Positions 14,476 through 26,300 of a stretch of DNA of 35,353 bases are shown here, piece by piece. The stretch spans positions 1 to 35,353 of the IMG/VR virus record IMGVR_UViG_3300017527_001415. One strand, given 5' to 3'. This stretch comes from a virus. Position 1 is the stretch's first letter; the number at the start of each line of letters is the position of its first letter. The position numbers and the translations under genes are program-made. A model generated the notes under the pieces. The model saw nothing but the letters and a program-made list of their open reading frames with translations, was not told the origin of the DNA and ran no database searches.

Positions 14476-16475
14476 TGGAAGATGATGATTGGGTTATAAA
14501 ACCATTTACTTTTATAAAAAAGGATATCGAATTACCGGAGATACCCCGCCCAAAACCTATTCCTATACCTATTTGGCCAAAAATCCCGACTAGATTTGTT
14601 TTTAAAGGGGATAAAGTAAAGGCGAGAAACCTTATTGGGTTAGGTAGAAAACGGTTTTCTGATCTGACAACAGCACTTGGTTTTCAGGAGTTGGAGACAG
14701 GGTTCAACACCCTGAAGATGTCTGACGGGACAACAATAAAGGCATCCCAAAGTTATGGTATTTCAAAGGTTAGTATTTATGTGCCAACTGTTAAAGAAGT
14801 GTCGGTATTACGAGGAGAAGAGGGAGAGGCAGAAGCAGTTTTTTTCTACCATATAGTACACAGTGGCATAGTTGACAATCAGTTAGGTGGAACAGTTTAT
14901 GTCCCTGAGCTTGTTACAAACAGAATCATAATATGGGGAATTGGTTTATATTCTGATCTTGAAGAAAAAGGTACGGGAGAATTATTGTTAGACGTTGATA
15001 TTGCTAACGAAACTGTACATTACCCCGAAGGGCTTACTGTTGAGCAAGAGGACGCTTATAAAACATTGGCAGACGATTATTATCTAGTGATGAATCCGAC
15101 TATTGATCCTTCTGCGAGAGAACCAAAAGATATGCTTGCCGATTGGTTTATTACGGGGCCGATGGCAAATCCATTTACGGCATATACTTCATGTGGCAAT
15201 ACAGAAAACAGAGCATCCGTTTTTTTAAATGTGAACGAGTCATGGTCAGGAGCAAACGGAAATAATTGGTGGACAATGATAGAATACCCTGAGTTTCCAG
15301 TTTCGGACGCATGGAAAGATGAGTGGTGTCCTAGTTTCGGAGGGGACCAAGACCAGTTATATACAGAGAACGTCTGGCCTCTTATAGATGACAATGCAGA
15401 GAGTTATCCGGAATACAGGTATGCTGCCAATTATTATCCTCCGGACAATTATACCTTAGTGGTTAAAGACATCATGGATTGTCCATATACTCCTTATAAA
15501 ACAGGGTTATTTATGTTGGGGTGGCAATGGGACTTACTCGACTCTTTTCCGGAAGGAGGAAAGATCGGGCATCTTGGATTTGCCATTAAGTCAGGTAATT
15601 TTTTTACAGGGAACACAGAGTATCCATTTCCATGTTTTTTCTCAATTGAAAATGAAGACTATAATTTCGGTGTGTTTTATTTTAGCTTTAACTCTTACGA
15701 TTCTAGTGAAAATATAACAGGGGATTGCGCGGAGTATGTAACTTTTAACTTTGCCCTTGCAACAGGTAGTGCAAAAAGAGAAACAATTAGCATTACTACC
15801 CCGCTTGAAACGTTGACTGTTAGCGAATACTCAGTTTCAAGCACTCCTACATGTAGCGAATTAAATTGTTTTGATATGTCAAACGATCTAAACATCTCAA
15901 TAAACGGTGGCGGAGGTTATTTATCTAACGAATTGAGAGAATATTTGCCGTGCGATGTTGGAACAGCTAAAACAATAAGTAAGGTTTCAGAGGTTTATGA
16001 TGATGATTTTTTTACACAAACCAGCATTGTCGATGAGTCAGAGACAGATCTAAATTTATTTGGGCTATTAATACAAGAAGAACAAAATGCCAAAGTTAAA
16101 GCCTCGTATCGAGAAGAAACGGATTCCCATTATTATTGTAATGGCAATGATTATGGAACAAGTCAAAGCGGTGTCCCTTATACATACCATTGGCACGCAG
16201 GAGTCATAATTTACATTATATCACCGGAGCTGTGGTGGGAAGAAACGGACGGGATTAAATCTAATTTTTGGGATATTCATTCGGAAGAGTCAGAGCCAAG
16301 GGTGATTAATCCTAATCGTTGTTTAGTGTTAGAAGAGTATATCAATGGTGTGCTTGACGAAAAAAAAGAATTGACGGAAACACTATCTGCACTTCCTCAT
16401 AAAGACGGGACAGGTACTTACACACTTGAGACATACGGACATGAGTTCTATAGTGGCTTTACACATAGGTTATAA
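14475..16475 (+). CDS. Hypothetical 666-residue phage protein
   Basis: I do not recognise this protein. It begins with a Pro-rich segment in which KP, IP and WP pairs alternate (residues 24-38), followed by a basic patch, then several hundred residues that are acidic, aromatic (many Tyr, Phe, Trp) and beta-like, with scattered Cys (CSELNCF, CGNTE, YYCNGNDY). No signal peptide or membrane helix is seen. The DNA looks more A+T-rich than its neighbours. It starts within the preceding stop codon, so it is translated as part of the tail cluster, and a surface-exposed virion part is possible. Confidence 0.6.
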   Translation: MEDDDWVIKPFTFIKKDIELPEIPRPKPIPIPIWPKIPTRFVFKGDKVKARNLIGLGRKRFSDLTTALGFQELETGFNTLKMSDGTTIKASQSYGISKVSIYVPTVKEVSVLRGEEGEAEAVFFYHIVHSGIVDNQLGGTVYVPELVTNRIIIWGIGLYSDLEEKGTGELLLDVDIANETVHYPEGLTVEQEDAYKTLADDYYLVMNPTIDPSAREPKDMLADWFITGPMANPFTAYTSCGNTENRASVFLNVNESWSGANGNNWWTMIEYPEFPVSDAWKDEWCPSFGGDQDQLYTENVWPLIDDNAESYPEYRYAANYYPPDNYTLVVKDIMDCPYTPYKTGLFMLGWQWDLLDSFPEGGKIGHLGFAIKSGNFFTGNTEYPFPCFFSIENEDYNFGVFYFSFNSYDSSENITGDCAEYVTFNFALATGSAKRETISITTPLETLTVSEYSVSSTPTCSELNCFDMSNDLNISINGGGGYLSNELREYLPCDVGTAKTISKVSEVYDDDFFTQTSIVDESETDLNLFGLLIQEEQNAKVKASYREETDSHYYCNGNDYGTSQSGVPYTYHWHAGVIIYIISPELWWEETDGIKSNFWDIHSEESEPRVINPNRCLVLEEYINGVLDEKKELTETLSALPHKDGTGTYTLETYGHEFYSGFTHRL

Positions 16476-16486
16476 GGAGTTAAACC

Positions 16487-17344
16487 ATGCCAACAGCAAG
16501 CGATTTAAGAAAGAAATTCTATTCCCCCGGCACCCCGATCAAGATGCATGCCAGTGGCAGAGGGGGAAATAACGTGCATGTCATGAATCCAAAAATGGAT
16601 ATGGGTAGACAGGGTGGGAACCTTGTGCGGGGGTCCGGTTATCCCGGTACCGCTGCAGCCGGTCGTGGTGTCCCAAGGACGGTTCAGAGGGCTTCTGGCC
16701 CTATAAGCCCTAATTATCGCCATAATAAAGAACCGAGTCTTATGGACAAGGCAATGGAAATTGCGAATTCAATGCCTACCGGTCCCGGTAGCTTTAAGGG
16801 CAAAGCCGGTAAAGCCAGAGCACAGTCAAGGGCTATACAAAAGGCAGAGATGCTGTTTGGGGCCTTGTCAGGTTTGGCAGGCACTCAGATGCAGCAGCAA
16901 GGTGCCACTAATCGGACCCGCATGTCGGAGATGGGCTCAAATAGGCGACAAGGCATAAGTGAAGCCGGTCAAAATACTAGGGCCGCTGGGCGTGACGCTA
17001 CTTTGTTAGAAAGTAACAGGGTAAACGCAGAAGGTCGCCAGCTATCTCTTGCCCAAAAGCAACTACAACACCAAGAGAAAATGAGGGAAGATGCTATAAA
17101 CGCCATAGTTAGAACCGGGGAGAGGACGCGCGAGGAAGCTCAGGATGAATACAATTTATCCCAAGTGACTGATGAACAAAAGGCTGAGTTTGAACGTAGG
17201 AGGCTGGCGGGGCTAGGGGGCGAAGATAACGAACCCGATGTCGCAAAAGAAGAGGAAACTAATACTGGGCCACCCAAGAAATGGTCGATACCGTATTTGG
17301 GAAATAAGCTTTTAAGAGGAAATAAAGGTAACATGGGAACCTGA
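16487..17344 (+). CDS. Basic internal-virion-like protein
   Basis: A 285-residue protein with an AAGGAG ribosome-binding site. Residues 1-95 are Gly/Arg/Pro-rich and disordered-looking. Residues 96-225 are helical, Gln/Arg/Ala-rich (KARAQSRAIQKAEMLFGALSGLAGTQMQQQ, then long helix RQLSLAQKQLQHQEKMRED). The C-terminus is charged, then basic. Placement directly before the giant virion gene, high positive charge and Gln-rich helices recall small ejection or internal virion proteins that travel with DNA, which is inference. No catalytic motif seen. Confidence 0.6.
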   Translation: MPTASDLRKKFYSPGTPIKMHASGRGGNNVHVMNPKMDMGRQGGNLVRGSGYPGTAAAGRGVPRTVQRASGPISPNYRHNKEPSLMDKAMEIANSMPTGPGSFKGKAGKARAQSRAIQKAEMLFGALSGLAGTQMQQQGATNRTRMSEMGSNRRQGISEAGQNTRAAGRDATLLESNRVNAEGRQLSLAQKQLQHQEKMREDAINAIVRTGERTREEAQDEYNLSQVTDEQKAEFERRRLAGLGGEDNEPDVAKEEETNTGPPKKWSIPYLGNKLLRGNKGNMGT

Positions 17345-17361
17345 TACAAAAGGAATAAATA

Positions 17362-20300
17362 ATGAATCAAAAAGAATATAACGAGTTGATGGCCCGTAAA
17401 AAGGCAAGACAGGGTGCCACAATAGGGCAGCGTGTTGTCAACGATGACGTTAATATTGGACCAATTGAAGAATTTTCACGGGGAATAGGTCGGGGTGCTG
17501 TTAAATCTGCAGCCGCTATTGGACCGGGACTGATTGATCTTGCCTATAGACAAATGGGTGCAGCCGGTAACAAAGTACAAAGTAAAACAGCTGAACTTTT
17601 AGGGCTACCGCCCGAAGAACCGGTATACAATAAAGATAGAACACCATCTAAGTTTAGCCCAATTGGTATAAGTCGCAAAATTCTTGAAAAAACCGATAAG
17701 ATCACAGACTCTGGATTTTTGAAAGGTTCAGATTCGGTTAGAAAGAGTGCTTTTGGGGAGGGGAATGCTGGTGTAAAAGATCCCCAGTGGTGGATTGGTA
17801 ATTTGGCTGAAATGGCCCCGGCTACAGTAACCATTGCCGGTATAACTAGAAGAGCTATCACTAGAAATGGTCAGAAACATCTTGCTACGTTGGGTAGCAG
17901 GACTGCTACTGAGGCTGCAAAGAAAAAAGCTAAAAAAGAAATACAAAAGATATCACGTAATGCGGCCATTGGCTCATCTGTTGTACTGGAAGGGGCCATG
18001 CAGCATGACGAATATAGAAAATGGGAAAAAGAGAACCCTGAATCAGCCACCGCTATAGGTGATGCCGTAGCAACTATGTTTGGTGCTTCTTCCGGTATTC
18101 TGGAAGGTATTGGTATGGGTATGATAATGTCGTTCCCATTTATTAAAAAGTTTGGAAAAACTGCCGGACCTAAGGCCTCTGCTAATTTTTGGAAGGAATT
18201 TGCTAAGGCTGCGCCAAGGTCCATGGCTATTGAGGGTGGTACAGAGGTCGGGCAGCAAATTATCCAGAATATAGGTAAAGGTCTCGGGTATGATTTCGAT
18301 ACGGAAATTACCGAAGGGATCGCGGAATCGTTTATACTCGGTGCTGCTGTTGGTGGTGTGTTTAGTGGGTTTGAAGCCCAACAGGCCAAGTCCCCGAAGA
18401 GCCAGACAGAAGCCGACGAGATGAGGGTAAATAAGGCCAGAAATAGGCTCAAAACCGTAAAGAAGGATATCGCAAAATACCAAGCCGCTCTCGATAAGGC
18501 CAAGCCTGAAAGTTGGGCCCATACCAGAGCCGAAAAAGGTATGGATAGGGCTCTTGCTGAATTGACCAAGCAGGAAAGCATAATAGAAAGGGTAGCAAAA
18601 AGGATAAAGTCTGAAGATAATATAGACACTACCATGCCCACCGATGAAGAGGCATTTGGTACCACTGTTGACCCTAGTCTCACCATTGAAGAGGTTGCTG
18701 AAGGTATAGACGAGGGGACCATATCCATTGAAGATTGGCAAAAATCCCCAAAGGAAAAATACACGGCTGAAGAGATACAGATCGTGGATGAGCATGTAGC
18801 AGACCTGAAAAATCAGCAAGACATCGATGCCCTTGCCAGAGGGGAAGAAGTAGAAGCAGAAGTCCCCATGACACCCCCTGGGTCTACCGTTGTATTGGAT
18901 GGTACTAGTAATGATTCCCCATTTACACAACTACCCGAGGAGTATACAGACGAAGAAGCTATTGATGCTATTCAAAAAGATATGGAAATCATTCTTGAGG
19001 GGGATCAGGACCAAATTCCGAATATATCTTTGTCTGAGAAACCTTTACCCGAACCTGTACAGCAGCTGGCTGATCTATTTGGTATACGAGTTGTATATAC
19101 TAAATTAGATGCTAAACCAGGAGCGATTAATCCTGGTGGCATGAAAAGTCTTGTTGATCCAAAACTCGTTTATATTAACGAACTTTCATCAAAGCCTGAA
19201 CAATTCCTATTTGGTCACGAATGGAGTCACTCTTTAGAGGAAACGAATCCGGCGGCGTATAATGCGTTGCTGAATGCGGCTGTCCCTATGATGAAGAGAA
19301 GTGAGCTTGATAAGTATAAGGGTAAACTTGATAAGCGGGGGAGCCAGATAACAACTGATCGTGATGCCGCGAAAGAGATGCTTGGCGATTTTGTTGGGGA
19401 TAAATTTAGTGACAGGAAATTCTGGGATAAGGTATATAAACAGAACCCATCCAAGTTTAAACAAATAATAAATAGTATACGCGAGTTCGTAGCCAAGATA
19501 GCTGCAAATTTTACAGGGGTTTCTCCCGAGTCGGACGCCTTTTATAATGATATAATGGCTCTTGAGGGTGTTCTTGTCGATGTTCTAAATGAACATGTCG
19601 GTTATACCGGTGCTGTTGAGGCTGTTTCTAATAGTTCCGTACAGACTGGCGAGGCAACAGACCAGAATTTAGGCAATAAACATTTAACCCATATCAAGAT
19701 CGGGGAAAATGGCCAGATCCTTATGAGAGAGGATAAGGGTACCATATATATAACCAGGCTTGCCCGTGCCGGTGCTCGTACTGTTGGCGACATAAGTAAT
19801 ACTCTTACCAAGGAAGGTAAGGGCGCACCTACAGCTGTTCTAAACGAATTAAAGAAATACGCGGAATCTACCGGTAAAAAGATATCAGTTAAGGCAGAAG
19901 GACACCCATATTTTACCAAACAGGGCTTTGAGCAGGATGGCAGTAGCATGGTATGGGAGGCGAAGCCCAAGGAAGGCACCGGGGAGGTCGCCGCTGATAC
20001 CACCGTTGCCGCTGAGAAGCCCGCCAAGGCTGAGGCCCCTGTAAGCAAGAAGGACGCGGAGATAGCCCGCCGCATGGACGAAGCAGAATTACTCAAATCA
20101 AATAGAGAAATACGGGAACTTAACAAGAAAATAAAGGCTGAGCTTGAAGTAGCAAGGGTCGGGAACAAAGAAGAAATTGCATTTGCCAAGGAACAACACG
20201 ATAAGTTTGCTGCTCGTAAAAAGGAACTCGAAACTAGGGTTGCCGAAATAGAGACAAAGAGGAAAGCTGATGATAAGCAAGCAAGGGAACAAGTATCTCG

Positions 20301-23300
20301 TGACCGACAAAAGCGGGAGAAAGAGGCTAGGGACGCACGTGACGCTGCAAAGGGCAAGAAAGCAGATCGCAGCAATAGAAATAAGCAAAGCAAGAAGAAA
20401 GAAACGGGCGAATCTATAGCCGAGGCCGTATCGAAAAGTACCGGCAGTACAGTAACCTTTACCGGTAAACAAGGCGGATTCGGCCCAGTACCAGATACAT
20501 TCCTATTTAATGTTACAGCAAATGGTAAAGAGGCAACCTTCTCTGTACAGGAATTAACCAATAAGGCAGTCAAAGAGGCTGCAATAGCCAAACAAGAAGA
20601 GTTTGCAGCTAAGAAAGATACCAGGACCTTATCTGAAAAAGTAAAAGGTGTAAAAAGGGAAGAGGGGTATAAGGAAACTGGTGGAGTCACTGCAGAACTT
20701 GATCGTATTGTCGATTCCCTTGCCGATGCCGGAAAGCAGGGCGATATGGCCGCATTTGCTCAGGCTATAGCAGATTCCCCCATTGAGATGAATATTGCCA
20801 GTGAAGAAATAGCATTTGCTAATGCAGTTGCGAAGCATATGTTTGCTGGTGAACCAAATGACGGCACGCCCGCTGTCAAGAAAATACCGGAAGGCGTCAA
20901 AGGGAAGAAAACAAAACGTAGGCCGAAGCGTACCAAAGAGGAGCAAATAAAACTTAACGTTCTTACCGCTGAGTTAACCAGTAGTAAACATGTCGAACGG
21001 AAGGATATCAATCAAAAAGACATAGACCGTATCAAAAAAGAGGTCGATCTTCGTATAAATGATATCGATAACGAAAAGACGTTTAATGCCGAGATGGAAG
21101 ACGAACCCACGACATTGATGGATACGCTCAAATTTAGCCTTGATAAAAAGAGAAAGGACCCTAGTTTTAAAAAATGGTTCAAGGGCGGGGTCGTTAAGAC
21201 CGGTACATGGGATGGCTCTGAACCCGCTATGTTGTATCATGGTGCCACCAAAGACCGACAGAATTGGACAAAGGACGAGACCGCATTTCATTTCGGCACT
21301 TCCCCTGCCATTTCTGACGTATATTCGGCAATGTTTACGAATAGGTATGATGACCTTTCTATTGGTCCCGATAATCCCGATTTTGTTGGCATGGCCGATA
21401 ATTTGATGGTTGACTATGGGTACAAAGGCGAGGCTTTTGGAACAGGAGCAAAGACAGTACCGGCATATACTAATATAAGCAACCCACTAGTATTATATTA
21501 TCCCATAGGATATTTCGATAATGTATGGGGCGATGATAGTGTAATCAAAATGGCCCGTGATAGGGGCAATGATGGTATAATATCGATAGATGGGGAGAGT
21601 ATACATCTTGATGAGGCTCATAGTATGTCACCTGAAGCGGCAGAAGCAAATCTATTCAATGATGAAGACTATGAGCGCGGATATGTAATTATAAATGATC
21701 ACGAAGTCAGCACTGAAAAGGTGTTGAAAGCTTTCCAGGAAAGTTTAACCAATGATCTTGACCGTACCCAAACCTCTAACCATGTGGTCATTGTCATTGA
21801 TCCTAAAAAAGTTCGCCCTGCTTTCGATAAGGAATTGAAGTTTAGCCTTGACCCCAAAAAAGAACAATCTAACGCTAGGGAGAGATTTGAAAAGAAAAGG
21901 AAAGAGTTTAAAAAGAATCAGAAAAAAGTAAGCATGGACGACCCTGCTGCGGTACAAAAGGTATTAAGTACGCACCCTATACCAGAAATCAATATACAAA
22001 AATTTGCGTCGGGTAGGGCCAGATGGTTGGATAAAAATCCTATGGCGGGTTCAGTTAGTGAGGATTTTGATTCAGATTTTGCTGACCGGGAGCATCTGAC
22101 TACTGATCAAGAGACAGATGCAAAGTTTGCGCAATATAAGTGGGTACGATCAGAAACTATCCCCAATGCGTACATGAAAGCCGTTGCTGATTTCTTTGGT
22201 GTAAAGATAGTACCGTATGATATATTACCTGAGTCCGATATGAAATACTCCGGTCTATCGATTCAAGGCCATGAAGATATAGTATATTTAAAAAGCAACA
22301 TAGTAAATAATGAAAAAGGGATGCATGTATTCGGGCACGAATTTTTACATAACCTATCTCGTTCGGATCACGAGGCATACAAGGAATTTAGAAGAGAAGC
22401 CGTTAAATACTTAACTGTTCAAGAATTAATTGACTATCGTGAGCATAGGAGCGATAAGGAAACTCTAGATATAGATAGAACCATGGATGAGATACTGGCG
22501 GACAAAGCCGGTGACTTGTTTATTGACCCCAAATTTTGGGATAAGTTGAATAAGAGCAACCCATCTGTGTTCCAAAAGATAGTCAACGTATTGAAAAATT
22601 TACTGACCGCGTTTAGGCATAGCGGGCATTGGGGTCCTCTCCCTGAGTTAAATGAGTTCACTGAACTAGAAGATATGCTGATAAACCTGATAAATGAGCA
22701 TATCGGGTACAGAGGTGCTGCTCTTGATTTAGTAAAAAGTGTTAATGGCAAGGAAGCCGATGTTGACTATCTATTTAGTGATGAGTATAACGATCAATCC
22801 TGGACAAGGATATACTTAGAAAAGGGTAGGTCCAGAATAGTTATTAGGGAAACCGAAGCAGCAGTACGCGTTGATATGTCTAATTCATATGGTGGTATAC
22901 ATATTCTGGATAGCGCTATAAGTACATTGAAACGTTATGGTGTAAAGAATAATAAAAGCATAATTGGACATGATGGCTCAGAGATAGATATACCAGAAGA
23001 AATCATAATGGAATTAAATAAAATTATGACAGACCTTGATAGCGGTAAACCTCAATTTAGCCTTGACGAAAAGGTAAAGGGCAATGAATCATTTGTTAAT
23101 CCGATCAAGCAGAAAATAGAGGACCTTAAGCTCAGTACCAAACTCCCCAAGAGTCTCCCTGCTGGTGATTGGGATAAGATACTAAGGGGGATGGCCCGTA
23201 AGGGTAGGATTAATTACGAAGAGTACGAGTATTCCTACCTACCAGAATGGCTGTCGGAGCAAGAGGGCAAGGTTTCCCGTGAAGACGTCCTTAATTATCT

Positions 23301-26300
23301 GACCGAGAATGCACCCAAAGTTATAGTAAACCATAAATCCGCTGCAGGGGTTGCTGACAAACAAGTTAGGGACCTGTTTATGGATGGTCTCGGTGGCGAT
23401 ACAAAAGCATTAAAAAGAGCGGTATACATATCGACAATGGAAGTGCAGAGGAACCTCAGGCAATCCAATATATTCGACCCTGCTTTAAGTGAAAGACCAA
23501 AAGATCTTGCTAATGAATTAGTAGATCGATTCGCGGGCATGAAAGATGCTACCACTGAACAAAGACTGAATATGTTCAGGCAAGATGTGATAGGTAATAA
23601 AGTATATGATGCAATGGTAAGACGATATAAGTCTGAGGCAGAAAATGCCATAGATACCTCGCAGCAAATGCAAGCTATCCGTACGGAATCATACCAGGAG
23701 CATATACGCAACGGTGTCGATGAGATAACAGCAGAAGATATGGCAGAACGCGCCGCAGAAGCGTGGTATGAGAATGAGCATGGTGAATACTTTGATCATG
23801 ACGAAGCTTCTGGGTTTACATATGATAACATGATACTGCATGGCGGGCTGGGCCGGTACAATGAGACTCTTATAAATTACCACTCTCCCGGTGGTGAATA
23901 TAAGGGAACCGGCGAGTCCCACTGGCGCGAAAATAATGTATTGTCCCATTTGCGCTATGACTCCCACCAGTACGGGGACGGTACCGCTTTGGTGGTGTAT
24001 GAGAATCAGTCCGATTGGCAAGCCGACCTGTCAAGGGACGGGAAGACACGTACCATACCAGCTGAAAAGCTTCTAAAGGAATTGGCCCCTAAAATAAAGA
24101 AGGATCTGGCACGACCGCAGATAGGGAATAGAGCACCCTATTTTAGTGCAGAGGCCAGGGGAGATATAGCATTAGCTATTTTTGACCATCTTATAGCTAA
24201 TAGGAGAATTAGTCTAAAAAGAGGCCAATTTGATAAGATGGAGATACCAGATAACTTGCGTAAGCTGGTTGTCGATAATTACAAAGGCATAGCCCCCACC
24301 ACAGCAAATAAAACTTGGATCAATTCGTTTAATATATTTAAATACAATGTTAACACATTCCCCGAATCGGCTAAGGATTTAAAAGACAGGCATATATCCT
24401 CGTTACTTGATAAGTTCCGTACAATAGCGTCAGTAGGTTCGCCGTCATTATTAAAGTTTGAGAATAGCCTCCGTAAGGCTGTTGGGGAATTTAGAGAGAA
24501 TAACAGGTTTGCAGCATACAGAAAAGACGCTGGTGAGCTTCCTTTTGATATGACGGTTGGCCACCCCAAGGCCCCCTATAAGAAGTCGTGGCCCCTGTTA
24601 GGTTTCAAAACTGCCATGATCGAGGCTTATAAGCGTGGTGATAGTTATGTGGCATGGCCCTCTACTGATAAGCAGGTATCAAAAATTGAAGGGTGGCCGC
24701 GTGGTAGGAAATTCCAAAGTGTAATCGACAAGTATATCAAGACTATGCCTCGTCAGGTAAACGAATTTGTCAAGAAGTACGGTAGCAAGGTAGAAAAGAT
24801 TGAGGTTTCCGGCTATGAGATGTATGGTGTTGAAATAACCCCCAAACTTGAAGAACTTGTCAAGGGACAACAAGTACCTCAGTTTAGTCTTGATGAAAAG
24901 AAAAAATACCCATATAAGAGTGGTTTGTATAAGAAATACCAGGGATCACCAAAAGAGATAATCGATAGAGTCAGTAAAGAATGGGAACCAACTACCGATA
25001 TCAACTATGCTTTCTGGTTAACTCCTGATGGTACTCTTTTAGGCTCCCCTTATAAGCAATCAGTTAAAGACCCATCGCGACCTAGCCATAATGAAATTGG
25101 TGAAGATTTAAAATATGAGAATGGGGATACTATTCCTAGTGACCTTGGTGAAGACTCATGGCTTTCGCATTTTATGGATGCCACAGGGGCAATAAGGGTA
25201 CAAACACATGGGTCTGATGTACTTAAATATATAACTGTTGATAGGCAACCAACTAATAGGCAATGGGCCACTATAAATAGACACTATGATGGACATTTAA
25301 TAGCGGATATATCTACTCATCCAGAGGAATTTATTGATGCTAAAGAAGCTGCTTCAGGTAATATATCGCAAGTAAAGCGGGGCATAAATGAGACTTTAAA
25401 TAATAATGATGTAATAGGCAATGACAGAAACTTTGACCCTACTATGCCTCAGTTTAGTCTTGATGACCCAAAACTAAAATATGACAGATCTGAGTTTGAA
25501 ATACTAAACGCCGCTAGTAAGACATGGAAGCCCACACATGATCCAAAAATAGCTTTATGGGTAACACCGAATGGGGATATGTTAACTAGTCCTACTGGTG
25601 ATGCATATGTTCCTCATGGTGAGATAGTTAAGGATATGAATTTTATAAATGGTACTCCTGTTAAATTTATGTTTCCGTTTGGGCTGACCCCTGCATGGAC
25701 TATATTTGCGGATGCCACCGGATCTGTTAGAGTTCACCCGAATAAACACGGTGTATTTGAGACTATAGCTGTTGGGCATAAAAAGATAACTAGTAAACAA
25801 TGGGGAACTTTAAGTAGGAATACTGATAAGAACAGTAAAATAGCATTAGGCGTATCTGTCCACCCCGATTTAGATACTATCGATTCCAAAGAGGGATTGC
25901 TGTTTTCTGAAGTTCGTAATGAAATAAAACGTATACTTGACGATAAATCCAATCAAGTTAACCCCAGGTCACATAAACTTGATATTGAAAATTCGTTATC
26001 AACCATGTTAAACCATTATAATGATGTATCTCATGGGGACGATTGGTTGTCAAAAAATTTTGATATGACCATAGGTGAGTTAAAAGAAAAAATAGAAAAT
26101 ACTAAGAATGATAATATTGAGTTGATCAATGGACCTATTAATAAAAACGACTTGCCTAATAATAAAGGGGGAATGTTAACAGATGACGTTTTAGGTGGGT
26201 TGCCTCAGTTTAGCCTTGATGAAAAACTCGACGCCAAGGACCCACATGATAGGGTACAAAAGAGTATAGATGAGCACGGTGAGCCGGAAAGTCGACCCTG

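Noticed and set aside
19602-20690. 362-codon antisense frame inside the giant gene, and other antisense frames there
   Set aside because: They mirror Ala/Lys/Glu-rich codons of the real gene, have Ser/Leu-rich products and no ribosome-binding sites.
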